DNA from: CAVVPY01 sp963750295
Lineage (GTDB): Bacteria > Actinomycetota > Actinomycetes > Mycobacteriales > Jatrophihabitantaceae
Direction: 5' to 3'
Assembly (NCBI GenBank): GCA_963750295.1
Contig: CAVVPY010000001.1
Coordinates: 868,001-932,000, forward strand
Length of the DNA stretch: 64,000 nucleotides
Each line of letters begins with the position of its first letter. Position 1 is the first letter of the stretch. The translations under genes were made by a program, and so were the position numbers. This document shows, piece after piece, positions 43,944 to 52,755 of this stretch. The notes beneath the pieces are model-generated. The model was not told the origin of the DNA, did no database searches, and saw nothing but the letters and a program-made list of their open reading frames with translations.

Positions 43944-45436
43944 GCGGTGCGTCTCGGCGTCGGGGTCATCGCGTCGAGCACGTCGGCGAGGTTCGCACGG
44001 GCCACGCCGATGCGGGCATCACCGACGCCGAACGGGAGCCACAAGTCGCGACCGTGCAGCAGGGCGCCGCACGAGTACACGACGTGCGGAACGTACCCTT
44101 CCCGCTCGTCCGGGCCGGGTTCGAGCAACGGATCGTCCAGGCTCGCGATCACTCGGCTCGGGTCATCGAGGTCGAGCAACGCGGCGCCGATGGCGTAGGT
44201 ACGCATCGGGCCGACCCCGTGAGTGAGGACGAGCCAGCCGCGATCGGTTTCGATCGGCGGCCCGCAGTTGCCGACCTGCAACATCTCCCAGCTGCGGGTC
44301 GGTGACTGAAGCACGGTTTCGGCCTCCCACTCGATGCCATCCGCTGAGCTGGTCAACCCGGTGCTCTCACCGTCGGACCGGCACAGGGCGAGGTGGCGTC
44401 CATTGACCAGACGGGGAAACAGAGCCATGCCCTTGTTCCGCGCTGCAGGCCCGGCCAACCGGCGGCCCTGGAAGCTGCGCAGATCGGGGCTGGTGAGCAG
44501 TCGTGGGGCGATGCGCTGCCCGTCATATGCCGTGTAGGTCGCTCGGTACTCCACGTCCCCTTGACCGTCGATGAACCGGGTGAACCGCGCGTCCTCCATG
44601 CCGTTGCTCTCCTCGACGGTGGCCGGGAGGAGCACGCGTTGATCGAGGACGCTGCCGGCGTCGAACTCGACGTCGTAAGCCGACGACACCAGTCGACGCA
44701 CGACCTCGACCATCTCGGTCGCGCCGGGGCGGATCAGCAGGTCGTGGTGCAGCTCGCCCAGGGTGCGTTCGAGGTCTTCGTGGGTAAAGCGTTCCGGCAG
44801 CGCACGAAGCAGCGCCGTCGTCAGCTCGTCGCGGTGATGCTCGGCCGCGAGCAGGGAGGCGAGCGGCTTCTTGTACCAACAGGCCGGCGTCACCGATCCG
44901 GGTGTCGTCGGAGTACCGCGCGGCTCGAACGTCCAGCCCGTGCATGGGTCGATGACGGCGGAACAGAAGCCGATCGAGGACACGTGGCCCTCGCCGATGC
45001 AACGTACGCTGACGGCCGCGCGGACCTGTCCGTCGGCCAGCCCGGATTGGTCGGGGTGCAGAAAGGCGCTCGGATTGCACAGCGCCGCGCCTTCGGTCGC
45101 GTACTCGGCGGTGAAGGCCGCGCCGAGCACCAACTCCCGGGACGTGGACACCTCTAGGTGGTCGCCCACATGGACCCGCACGATTGAGGCGTGCCGGAGG
45201 AGCAGCTGCCGGTAATCGTGGTGACGCGCGGCGAAGTCGGCGAGCAAGGTCTCGGCGAGCCGGTCGATTTCGGCCTCGGGCACGGCCATGACCCGGTCGA
45301 CGATCTGAGCCGTCCGCGATTGCATCTGGTGCAGCTCCTCGCCGGGCAGGAACAGCCTGGCGACCACCCGGCTCGGATCGGGACGCAGCGATGCGTCCTG
45401 GCGCTCGGCGAGTGGTGTCCGCCCAGGTCCCCTCAC
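43913..45436 (-). CDS. GH130 family glycoside phosphorylase/hydrolase
   Basis: A 507-residue protein with a five-bladed beta-propeller of the GH130 type. After N-terminal PSRVVARLFLPGEELHQMQ and a helical region come the catalytic NGMEDARFTRF (the ED Asp is the family general acid), KGMALFPRLVNGRHLALCR, WEMLQVGNCGPPIET and WLVLTHGVGPMR. GH130 enzymes act on beta-mannosides, by phosphorolysis or hydrolysis; which type applies needs the phosphate-site residues. GTG 45436 overlaps the stop of the preceding gene. Long N-terminal extension compared with minimal GH130. Confidence 0.85.
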   Translation of the reverse strand: MRGPGRTPLAERQDASLRPDPSRVVARLFLPGEELHQMQSRTAQIVDRVMAVPEAEIDRLAETLLADFAARHHDYRQLLLRHASIVRVHVGDHLEVSTSRELVLGAAFTAEYATEGAALCNPSAFLHPDQSGLADGQVRAAVSVRCIGEGHVSSIGFCSAVIDPCTGWTFEPRGTPTTPGSVTPACWYKKPLASLLAAEHHRDELTTALLRALPERFTHEDLERTLGELHHDLLIRPGATEMVEVVRRLVSSAYDVEFDAGSVLDQRVLLPATVEESNGMEDARFTRFIDGQGDVEYRATYTAYDGQRIAPRLLTSPDLRSFQGRRLAGPAARNKGMALFPRLVNGRHLALCRSDGESTGLTSSADGIEWEAETVLQSPTRSWEMLQVGNCGPPIETDRGWLVLTHGVGPMRTYAIGAALLDLDDPSRVIASLDDPLLEPGPDEREGYVPHVVYSCGALLHGRDLWLPFGVGDARIGVARANLADVLDAMTPTPRRTAQLGPPSRSA

Positions 45437-46452
45437 AGGGGAACGACGAGCTGTCGGGCTTGCTGAGCGGTTGACAGCATCGCCAGCGTCGACTCGGCGC
45501 CCTGGTTGTTGTTCCGGCCGGCTCGTTCCAGCCCGTCGAAGCCGCCGCCGGTCAGCGGGTCGAACATGACCGTCGCGCTGTCGTTGTCGCCGAGGAACCA
45601 CGACCACGCGAGCCGCACCCCGGCGAGCCACGCGGCCGAAGATGTCACGCGGTACGCGCTGGCGCAGGCATCGGCGATCGCAGCGACCTCAATCGGCTGC
45701 TGGTCGAAGCCGGGGCCTTCGTCATCCCGACCGCGGCCACCCACCGGCGTCACCGACAGGTGTCCGTCGCGCGTCTCGGTGTCGAGCAGCAAGGCCAGCA
45801 TGGTTGTGCCCTGGGCCACGGCCTTCGGCTCGTTGAGCACGTCGCCGGCGACGATCAGTGCCTCGGCGAGTGCGGCGTTGCCGTAGCGCAGCCTCGGTTC
45901 GGGCCACGGCCAGTCGAGGTCGGGTCCGACCGGACCGATCGTGTGGACGGCGTCGGTGAGCAGGGCTCGCGCCTCCTTGTCCGCGGGATACCGGGCAAGC
46001 ACTTGGGCGGCGCCGAGGGCGGCGAACGCCATCGCGTGTGTGTGCGGTGAGCGGGTCTGGGCCGCGCGGTGGAACGTCTTTCGGGCTCTCGTCCGCATGC
46101 CGAGAGTGGGTCCGGCTGCAGCGGCGGTTCCGAGCGCCCAGATGGCTCGCCCCCACCAGTCGCCGGTGCCGGGCTCGTCCTGCCAGGTGCGGTCGGTGCT
46201 CATCCGGTTGTGGCACCGCCCGTCGCGCTCGACGGCGGTGATGACCAGGCTCATGTAGCAGCGCAGAAGGCGGCGCAGTCGATGCCCGGGCGACGGCTCG
46301 CGGCAGAGGACGACCACGCCACGCGCCGCGTCATCGACGCAGTACCCGTGTTCACGACGCGGGATGGTGTGCGACGCGTGCTCGAACAGGCCGCGGGCGT
46401 CGGTGAGATGCTCCAGGTGGTCGAAGACGACTACCGGCGTCGACGCGATCAT
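45433..46452 (-). CDS. Predicted (alpha/alpha)6-barrel glycan enzyme
   Basis: A 339-residue protein that travels with GT4 and GH130 genes. Segments HTIPRREHGYCVDDAARGVV, EPGTGDWWGRAIWALGTAA, WPWPEPRLRYGNAALAEALI and RAGRNNNQGAESTLAMLS suggest a helical toroid as in glycosidases or epimerases; the conserved DDAARG and NNNQGAEST motifs look active-site-like. Not assigned to a numbered family here. ATG overlaps the upstream GT4 stop (ATGA) and its own stop overlaps GH130 (GTGA), so the three are translationally coupled. Confidence 0.65.
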   Translation of the reverse strand: MIASTPVVVFDHLEHLTDARGLFEHASHTIPRREHGYCVDDAARGVVVLCREPSPGHRLRRLLRCYMSLVITAVERDGRCHNRMSTDRTWQDEPGTGDWWGRAIWALGTAAAAGPTLGMRTRARKTFHRAAQTRSPHTHAMAFAALGAAQVLARYPADKEARALLTDAVHTIGPVGPDLDWPWPEPRLRYGNAALAEALIVAGDVLNEPKAVAQGTTMLALLLDTETRDGHLSVTPVGGRGRDDEGPGFDQQPIEVAAIADACASAYRVTSSAAWLAGVRLAWSWFLGDNDSATVMFDPLTGGGFDGLERAGRNNNQGAESTLAMLSTAQQARQLVVPL

Positions 46453-47579
46453 GCGGGAACGCGGTCCGAGATCAGCTGATGGGCAAGGGTGCGGTACTGA
46501 TCGGCCACCGCCGACCACTGCAGCGCCGGCGCAGCCGCCGCCGCAGCCTGGGCCATCGCCGCGACCAGATCCTGGCGGGTGATGACTGCGCGCAAGGCCT
46601 CGGCGATGGCCGCCGGATCGCGATGCGGAACGACGATCCCGGCGCCGTCGGCCAGCAACTCGCGGGCATGTGGGAACGCGGTCGCCACCACTGGCTTTCC
46701 CGCCGCGACTGCCTCGATCAGCACTCCCGAGGTCACCTGCTCGGTCGAGTCGTACGGAAGCAGCACAACGTCGGCCGCCCGCACCAACTGGGCAAGCGAT
46801 TCAGGGTGGCGGTAATGGCCGTCGAAACTCACCGAGGTCTCCAGGCCGAGATGGCGAACCCGCGCCCTGAGGCCGTCGCGGTAGGCCTCGCCCTGATGGG
46901 CGATGACCTTCGGATGCGTTTGACCTGCGACAACGTAGTGCGGAACCGGTCGCAGGTCGCCGAGCCGGGCCATCGCCTCGATGCCCCACTCGATGCCCTT
47001 GCCCGGACCGAGCAGACCCCAGCTGAGCACGGTCGCACGTCCGCTGCGGAACGTCGCCGTCGCGGACGAATTGGGTCGGTTGGCCGCGCCGTGCGGGATC
47101 AGTCGTACCTTCGAGGCGTCCATGCGGTACCCGGCGACGAGTCGTGCCTGCGCCGTCGCCGTCATCGCGACGACCGCGTCTGCCTTGGCGATGACCGCCT
47201 CGAGCACCTCGCGCTGGTGGGTGGTTGGGGCACTCAACACCGTGTGCAGCACGACTATGGCGGGAATCTGCAACGTGTCGAGCAGGGCCAGGATCTCGTC
47301 GCCGTCGGTTCCGCCATACACGCCGTATTCGTGCTGGACGACCACGACATCCGCGTCGTTGAGGTGCCCGGCGGCGTGGCGCAGGCTGGCCGGGTCGTTC
47401 ATGACGATCTGGGCGACAACCTCGCGTCCTGGGCGTGGGGCCGCGGTCTCGACAAGGCGCACGACCGACCCGTTCGTCGTCGACGGGTCGATGAGCGCGG
47501 TGCGCAACGAGGCGGTGAAGGTGGCGAGGCCGCACTGGGTGGGCGGATAGGTGCTGACGAAGTTGAAACGGGTATTCAA
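46449..47579 (-). CDS. Glycosyltransferase family 4 protein with TTG start
   Basis: A 376-residue GT-B enzyme: FNFVSTYPPTQCGLATFTAS, VVVQHEYGVYGGTDGDEILA, LSWGLLGPGKGIEWGIEAMA, VRAADVVLLPYDSTEQVTSG and LIEAVAAGKPVVATAFPHAR. The N-terminus matches family members best if translation begins at TTG 47579, which has GGAAGG seven bases upstream; the frame continues open for 200 codons upstream without family character. First gene of the GT4-(alpha/alpha)6-GH130 operon. Confidence 0.88.
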   Translation of the reverse strand: MNTRFNFVSTYPPTQCGLATFTASLRTALIDPSTTNGSVVRLVETAAPRPGREVVAQIVMNDPASLRHAAGHLNDADVVVVQHEYGVYGGTDGDEILALLDTLQIPAIVVLHTVLSAPTTHQREVLEAVIAKADAVVAMTATAQARLVAGYRMDASKVRLIPHGAANRPNSSATATFRSGRATVLSWGLLGPGKGIEWGIEAMARLGDLRPVPHYVVAGQTHPKVIAHQGEAYRDGLRARVRHLGLETSVSFDGHYRHPESLAQLVRAADVVLLPYDSTEQVTSGVLIEAVAAGKPVVATAFPHARELLADGAGIVVPHRDPAAIAEALRAVITRQDLVAAMAQAAAAAAPALQWSAVADQYRTLAHQLISDRVPA

Positions 47580-48177
47580 GGTGGACCTTCCGTCCGGACG
47601 GTCGATCGACGTGTGTTGTCGTGCGACCTCACGCGCGGGGTGGTGCCGCGGGCGGGCAGCGTGTGTGCCCGGCAACGATCGTGGCGCGACGGCGTCGAGG
47701 GCGGTCGCGCGGGACTCCTGGGCGTCGGTGGGCCGACGGACGATTCCCGTCACCTCGGGGAGCCGTCCCCGGGTGCTGATGCCGAGCCTACGCGCTCCGA
47801 GGCCGCTGCCGAGCCGCCGCGCACCGTGATCGGGCTCGGCGGCTGCGGTTGCGGCACCGCGTGTCCTGACGTCACCTCCGGTAGCTTTCGGTCCGAGCCG
47901 GGAGGGCATGTGCAACTGACAGCGGCGGGCTTGATTGCGCACCGGGGTACTGGTCGACCTGTACGGCATGTTGCGGCAGGCGCTGCGGAGCAGCAGGGAG
48001 TCGTACTCGATCAAGATGCTCGAGGCGTTCAACTGGGGACGCATTCGCAGCAACAACCCGGACGTCGCCGACGCGATGTCGAGCCGGTCGAGCGCGTGCA
48101 CGATGCCGGCGAGCCGCTCCCGGCCGGACCCGTCGGCTGCCGCCGCCGCGAAGCTCGGCCCGCGTGGCCGGACGTCG
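47580..48177. other. Gene-poor spacer with nuclease remnant
   Basis: Between the GT4 and the membrane-protein gene. Apart from the RecB-like remnant at 47935-48084, no coding sequence is convincing. The frames open here (for example 47551-47829) have arginine/serine-rich products typical of non-coding high-GC DNA. Presumably holds the promoters of the divergent genes. Confidence 0.5.
47935..48084 (+). pseudogene. Remnant of a TM0106-family RecB-like nuclease
   Basis: About 45 residues resemble an internal part of TM0106-type RecB-like nucleases: GVLVDLYGMLRQALRSS, then ESYSIKMLEAFNWGR. In full-length proteins this Asp/Tyr segment with the YSIK-L motif belongs to the RecB-family nuclease domain. 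No matching sequence was seen before or after, and the remnant lacks a start. A decay product or debris of a lost gene. Confidence 0.5.
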
Positions 48178-49125
48178 ATGCCTGAGGTCACCGCGCGCGA
48201 CTACGACGTGGATGCGCGAAGGCTGATGCGGGTCGTCCGCATCAGCCGCGACCTGCGATTCGTGTGGCGGCTCGCGTTGTTCGGGACGCTGGTCTGGGGC
48301 GCCTTCATCCTCACCGTCGAGCGGTCGGTGCCGGAGGGATCCGCGCAGTGGGCGCGCGCGGACGCCGACGCCGGGCCGGGCTTCATCGCCCTGCTCGTGG
48401 TCGCTGGCATCGCGCTGGTCGCACAGCTGTCGGTGCGGGTGTTCGGGAAGGCCGGCAAGGCAGCGGCGTTGCTCGTGCCGCCGATCGGACCACCCGCCCC
48501 GACCGTGGCGGTCAGCGGCGCCGACAACGTCGCGGGGCTGCTGGCCGCCGTGCGCCGCAATGCTCAGGTCGGCTTCGGCGCGATCACGGCACTGCTCGTG
48601 ATCACCGGGATCGTGGTGGCCGTCGCCGTCAATGCGTGGCCGGCGTTCGAGGGCAACCACGGCCGCGGCGGGCGGGTCGTCACGATCGGCACCGACGCGA
48701 CAGTCACCAGCCACACCAGTCCGGTCGGTATCCGCGGCAGCCGGGGGACAGTCAACACGCTGCACACGCGCACCGGCGACGCCGACGCAGTCGGGGCAAC
48801 CCCGCACGACGGCGAACGCTGGACGGTCGTCCACGATTCGGTCAGCGACACCGACAGCGCCTACTTGGTCGGCGGGCACGCCTACCTGCTGAACTTGTTC
48901 CTCGGCGTGGCCTTCCTGCTGCTCGACCTCGCCATCGCCTGGTTCATCTGGTCCGGCATCCGCAGGGAACGCCGCGTCCGCACTGCCACGGACTACACGT
49001 CACTCGCCGACTCCTACGGCGCGTTGGCCGCAGGCGGCCGGGCGAGCGTGACGATCGGCGAGGCCGCCACCGACCACCGCCGACGCCCCATCCCGCCACT
49101 GACGATCGTCCTCGGGGTCGGCTGA
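48178..49125 (+). CDS. Predicted four-helix membrane protein
   Basis: A 315-residue protein from ATG 48178 (MPEVTARDYDVDARRLMRVV). Four helices: LALFGTLVWGAFILTV, FIALLVVAGIALVAQLSV, FGAITALLVITGIVVAVAV and LLNLFLGVAFLLLDLAIAWF, with an exported loop of about 100 residues between the last two (HTSPVGIRGSRGTVNTLHTR). No family recognised. Confidence 0.65.
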   Translation: MPEVTARDYDVDARRLMRVVRISRDLRFVWRLALFGTLVWGAFILTVERSVPEGSAQWARADADAGPGFIALLVVAGIALVAQLSVRVFGKAGKAAALLVPPIGPPAPTVAVSGADNVAGLLAAVRRNAQVGFGAITALLVITGIVVAVAVNAWPAFEGNHGRGGRVVTIGTDATVTSHTSPVGIRGSRGTVNTLHTRTGDADAVGATPHDGERWTVVHDSVSDTDSAYLVGGHAYLLNLFLGVAFLLLDLAIAWFIWSGIRRERRVRTATDYTSLADSYGALAAGGRASVTIGEAATDHRRRPIPPLTIVLGVG

Positions 49126-49153
49126 CCCGCCGCTCGTCCCTGGCAGTGGGTCG

Positions 49154-50419
49154 TCAGGGCTTGGTGAGCGTCAACTGCTGGACGTCGAGATACCCGGTGC
49201 GGAAGCCTGCCTCGGAATAGGCGAGGTACAGCGACCACATGCGTCTGAACGTCTCGTCGAAGCCGAGTCCGGCCACCTGCTCGGCAGCTGCTTCGAACCG
49301 TGCCCGCCACTGCCGCAGCGTCTCGGCGTAGTGCCGGCCGAAGCTGTACCGGTCAGCGATCCGCAGCGCCGTCGAGGCGGTGAGCGCCCGCTCGATCGCC
49401 TCGACCGACGCGAGCTGGCCGCCGGGGAAGATGTACTTGCGGATCCAGGTGTAGGTGTCGCGAGTCGCCAGGACGGTGTAATCGTCCTGCAGGATCGCCT
49501 GGATGCCCACCCGGCCGCCCGGTGCGAGGCTGCGATCGATCGTGCTGAAGTACTCGTCCCAGTGGTTGGCTCCGACCGCCTCGATCATCTCGACGCTGAC
49601 GATCGCGTCATAGACGCCGCTCGACTCGCGGTAATCGCGCAACTGGACGTCGACGTTGCTGCTGAGTCCCGCGGCGGCGATCCGCTGCCGGGCCAGGATG
49701 GCCTGTTCGGAGGAGATGGTGAGCGAGGTGACGTGCGCGCCGCGAGCCGCCGCGCGGATCGCGAGCTCACCCCAGCCGGTGCCGATTTCGAGCAGCCGGG
49801 TGCCTGCACCGACCGCGGCGGTGTCCAGCAGCCGGTCGATCTTGCGGCGCTGCGCATCGGCGAGGTTCTCGGTCGAGCCGTAGGGCTCACCGTTGAAGAT
49901 CGCCGACGAGTACGTCATGGACTCGTCGAGGAAGGTCTTGAACAACTGGTTGGACAGGTCGTAGTGGTGGTGGATGTTCTGGCGGGCGCCGTCCACCGTG
50001 TTGTCGTGGTGTCCGGGCTGGCGGCTCAGGACCGCGTGGCGCAGCCGGTGGAACATCTCGGGGACGAGTTGGCGCATGTTCGCCGCGAACGCCGACAGCA
50101 CACCGGCGAGGTCCTCGGCGGTCCAGTCACCGGCCATGAACGCCTCGCCGAAACCGATCGTGCCGGTGGAGCCGAGGCGCTGATAGAACTCGTTCGGGCG
50201 GACCAGTCGCATCTCGGGATCGGTGAGGCTGCCGCCGCCGTAGCGCCGGCCGTTGGCCTCGCGCACCTGCAGCGGGAGCCGTTCTACCGCTCGCCGGAAG
50301 ATGCGGCGGGCGATCGCCGCGCGCACCGGCAGGTGGGGGACCCCGGCCACCTCGGGCCACAGTGCTGGATCGATTCCCTCGGCTGTGGCGGTGGCATTCG
50401 GTCGGTCGACGACGGTCAT
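49154..50419 (-). CDS. cfa: Cyclopropane-fatty-acyl-phospholipid synthase
   Basis: SAM-dependent enzyme that modifies unsaturated phospholipid acyl chains in the membrane. 421 residues. Seen: GFGEAFMAGDWTAEDLAGVL, NIHHHYDLSNQLFKTFLDES, MTYSSAIF, SAM site LLEIGTGWGELAIRAAARGA, SLTISSEQAILA, YDAIVSVEMIEAVG and KYIFPGGQLASVE. The N-domain of about 110 residues is of the full-length CFA type rather than the shorter mycolic-acid type. Product (cyclopropane or methyl branch) not determined. Confidence 0.92.
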   Translation of the reverse strand: MTVVDRPNATATAEGIDPALWPEVAGVPHLPVRAAIARRIFRRAVERLPLQVREANGRRYGGGSLTDPEMRLVRPNEFYQRLGSTGTIGFGEAFMAGDWTAEDLAGVLSAFAANMRQLVPEMFHRLRHAVLSRQPGHHDNTVDGARQNIHHHYDLSNQLFKTFLDESMTYSSAIFNGEPYGSTENLADAQRRKIDRLLDTAAVGAGTRLLEIGTGWGELAIRAAARGAHVTSLTISSEQAILARQRIAAAGLSSNVDVQLRDYRESSGVYDAIVSVEMIEAVGANHWDEYFSTIDRSLAPGGRVGIQAILQDDYTVLATRDTYTWIRKYIFPGGQLASVEAIERALTASTALRIADRYSFGRHYAETLRQWRARFEAAAEQVAGLGFDETFRRMWSLYLAYSEAGFRTGYLDVQQLTLTKP

Positions 50420-50462
50420 GCGCGGAACTCCTCTCCCGGGCCGGACGTATCGTCCTTACCCA

Positions 50463-51176
50463 TCACACGACGAGCGCCGCCTGTCCGGCAAGTGCCTTCT
50501 TGAGAACATTCGTTGTCGCGCTGTCACCGGTTCCGTCCGGCACCGCACCGATGAGCACGGCGAGGACGTACCCGGTGGCCAGATCGTGCCAGAGTGTGGC
50601 CCGTCGCAACATCGCGTGCTTCTCGCCCGACACACCGACGTAGCTCACCGATTCCGCGTGCGGCTGCGCGGCGCGGGCGTACTGGGCGGACGCGTCGGGG
50701 TCGGTCATCCGGTCCTGCGTCCCGTGGACGAACAGGATCCGCAGGCCGGTCAGGGACGGCACGGTGGCCTCCGCATCGCCCGGCTCGACCCACGGGGCGA
50801 GCCCGACGACTGCGCGGACGCCGCTGTGACCGGCGGCGTAGAGAGCGGTGCGCCCGCCCATCGAGTGCCCGACGAGCGCGATCGGCACGCCCGGGAATTG
50901 CTCGCCGAGCCGGTCGAGTGCCCACAGCGCGTCGGCGACCGGCGAGCGCTGCACCCCGTTCCAGCCACGCACGGCGAAGCGCAGTCGCGCCACCGCCAGC
51001 CCGTGCCCGCGGCCGCCGCGCCGCAGCGAGCGGGCGAACGGCGACATCCGGAGGACGGCCAACTGGCTGCGCCGGACCGGAGCGACACTCTTCGACCGGC
51101 CACCGTGCAGCACGAGGGCAATGGCCCGGACCGGACCGTCCGGCTCGTCCACAGCCAGGACGGGTGTGCTGCTCAT
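50463..51176 (-). CDS. Alpha/beta hydrolase
   Basis: A 237-residue cytoplasmic alpha/beta hydrolase. Seen: LVLHGGRSKSVAPVRRSQLA (oxyanion HGG), nucleophile GHSMGGRTALY, an acid in FVHGTQDRMTDP and catalytic His at GEKHAML. Resembles dienelactone-hydrolase-like proteins; substrate unknown. ATG 51176 overlaps the stop of the secreted hydrolase (ATGA). Confidence 0.85.
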   Translation of the reverse strand: MSSTPVLAVDEPDGPVRAIALVLHGGRSKSVAPVRRSQLAVLRMSPFARSLRRGGRGHGLAVARLRFAVRGWNGVQRSPVADALWALDRLGEQFPGVPIALVGHSMGGRTALYAAGHSGVRAVVGLAPWVEPGDAEATVPSLTGLRILFVHGTQDRMTDPDASAQYARAAQPHAESVSYVGVSGEKHAMLRRATLWHDLATGYVLAVLIGAVPDGTGDSATTNVLKKALAGQAALVV

Positions 51177-52738
51177 CGTGGGCACGTCGTCTCGTCGGGC
51201 GGCAACTGCTCGGTGACCAGGTACGCGTCGACGTAGTTGTCGACGCACTTGCTGCCCTGCAGGTAGGACGTGTGACCCTCGCCGTCCCAGGTCAGCAGTT
51301 CGGCATCGCCGATCGTGCGGGTGAGGTCCTCGGCACCGCGGTACGGGGTCGCCGGGTCGTGCAGGTTGCCGACGACCAGGACCTTCCCGGCGACGTCCGC
51401 GGTCGGCTTCGGCGGCACGACCCGGTTGGGTTGCCACTGCTGGCAGCTGAACAGCCCGATCGCGAACCACTTGCCGAGCAGCGGGAACTCCCGCACCCAC
51501 GCGGCAGCCGTGCGGCGGATGTCGGCGTCGCTCGGGCCGGGCGCGGTGTCGTTGCACGAGATCGTGATGAAGGCGTCGAAGAGGTTGGAGTACTTGCCGT
51601 CGCTGGTACGGCGGTAGTAGTCGTCGGCCAGCGCGAGCAGTCCGGTGCCGTCGCCCTTGCCTGCGGCAATGAGCGCCTTGCCGAGCCGCGGCCACAGCTG
51701 CTTCGAGTACAGCGCCTGCTCGACGCCGGTCGCCGCGAGCGCCGCCGTCAGCGCGCGCCTGCTGCTCGTCGACAGCGGCGCGGCCAGCGCGGCCGCCTCG
51801 ACAGCCGTCGCGGCGGTGCGGGCGTTGCCGAGCGAACTGCACGGGGACGTGGTGCGGCAGTTGGCCGCGAACTGGTCGAACGCATTCTCGAAGCCGCGCA
51901 GCTGTTCAGTGGCCTGCTCGATGCCCGAGGTGAGCGGGTCGACGGCGCCGTCCAGCACCATCGCCCCGACCCGGTCGGGGAACAGGTGCGCGTACACCGA
52001 GCCAAGTTCGGTGCCGTACGAGAAGCCGATGTAGTTCATCGTGGCGGCACCGAGCGCCGCGCGAACCCGGTCCATGTCCTTCGCGCTGTTCACCGTGTTG
52101 TAGTACTGCAGCGCGCTTCCCATGCGGTCCTTGCAGCCGGTCGAGAACTGGCGCGCGAGTGCTTTGGCCGCGCTGAAGCCGGTGGTGGTGGTCACGTCCG
52201 GCGACGCCGCGAAGAAGGCGTCCTTCTCGGCGTTGGACAGGCACGTGACCGGCGCGGAGTACTGCGCGCCGCGCGGGTCGAACCCGACGAGGTCGTACTT
52301 GGTGAGCACGCCGGCAGGGAACTTCGACAGCAGCCCGAGGGCGAGCTCGATCCCGGACCCGCCCGGCCCGCCGGGGTTCCCGAGCAGCGGCTCGTGCCCC
52401 GGATTGTCACTGTCGTGGATCCGCACGAGATTGATCGGGAGCTCCGGCCCGCTCGGGCGGGCGTAGTCGACCGGCACGGCAACCGTGGAACACTCGGCGC
52501 TCAACTTGCCCTTCAGCCCCGAGCCGATCGTCACGCCCGGCACCGAGAGCAGGGCATCGCAGTCGCGGAACTCGGCCGGTGCGACGTCGCCGCCGGGAGC
52601 AGGCGACGGCGCGGACGGCGTCGACGGGGACGCGGACGAGCGGCCGGCCGATCCGGTGCCGTCGAGGGCCTGGGTGCATGCGGTCAGGACGAGGGCGCTG
52701 CAGGTGATCGCGAGCAGGACCGGACGACGCAGGCGCAC
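51173..52738 (-). CDS. Secreted TAP-like alpha/beta hydrolase lipoprotein
   Basis: A 521-residue exported hydrolase of the tripeptidyl-aminopeptidase-like group. Signal LLAITCSALVLTAC gives a lipobox cysteine, then a Ser/Pro-rich linker. Catalytic serine in NYIGFSYGTELGSVYA, LVGFDPRGAQYS oxyanion region, an acid in VVGNLHDPATPYR, and His in WDGEGHTSYLQGSKCVD. A C-terminal Abhydrolase_4 domain closes the fold. Position equals Rv2672, a predicted secreted protease. Substrate peptides unknown. Confidence 0.9.
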   Translation of the reverse strand: MRLRRPVLLAITCSALVLTACTQALDGTGSAGRSSASPSTPSAPSPAPGGDVAPAEFRDCDALLSVPGVTIGSGLKGKLSAECSTVAVPVDYARPSGPELPINLVRIHDSDNPGHEPLLGNPGGPGGSGIELALGLLSKFPAGVLTKYDLVGFDPRGAQYSAPVTCLSNAEKDAFFAASPDVTTTTGFSAAKALARQFSTGCKDRMGSALQYYNTVNSAKDMDRVRAALGAATMNYIGFSYGTELGSVYAHLFPDRVGAMVLDGAVDPLTSGIEQATEQLRGFENAFDQFAANCRTTSPCSSLGNARTAATAVEAAALAAPLSTSSRRALTAALAATGVEQALYSKQLWPRLGKALIAAGKGDGTGLLALADDYYRRTSDGKYSNLFDAFITISCNDTAPGPSDADIRRTAAAWVREFPLLGKWFAIGLFSCQQWQPNRVVPPKPTADVAGKVLVVGNLHDPATPYRGAEDLTRTIGDAELLTWDGEGHTSYLQGSKCVDNYVDAYLVTEQLPPDETTCPR

Positions 52739-52755
52739 GGGTCGACCCTACGTGT

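Noticed and set aside
46479..48185. Plus-strand open frame of 568 codons over the second GT4
   Set aside because: Antisense to a recognised glycosyltransferase; no domain seen.
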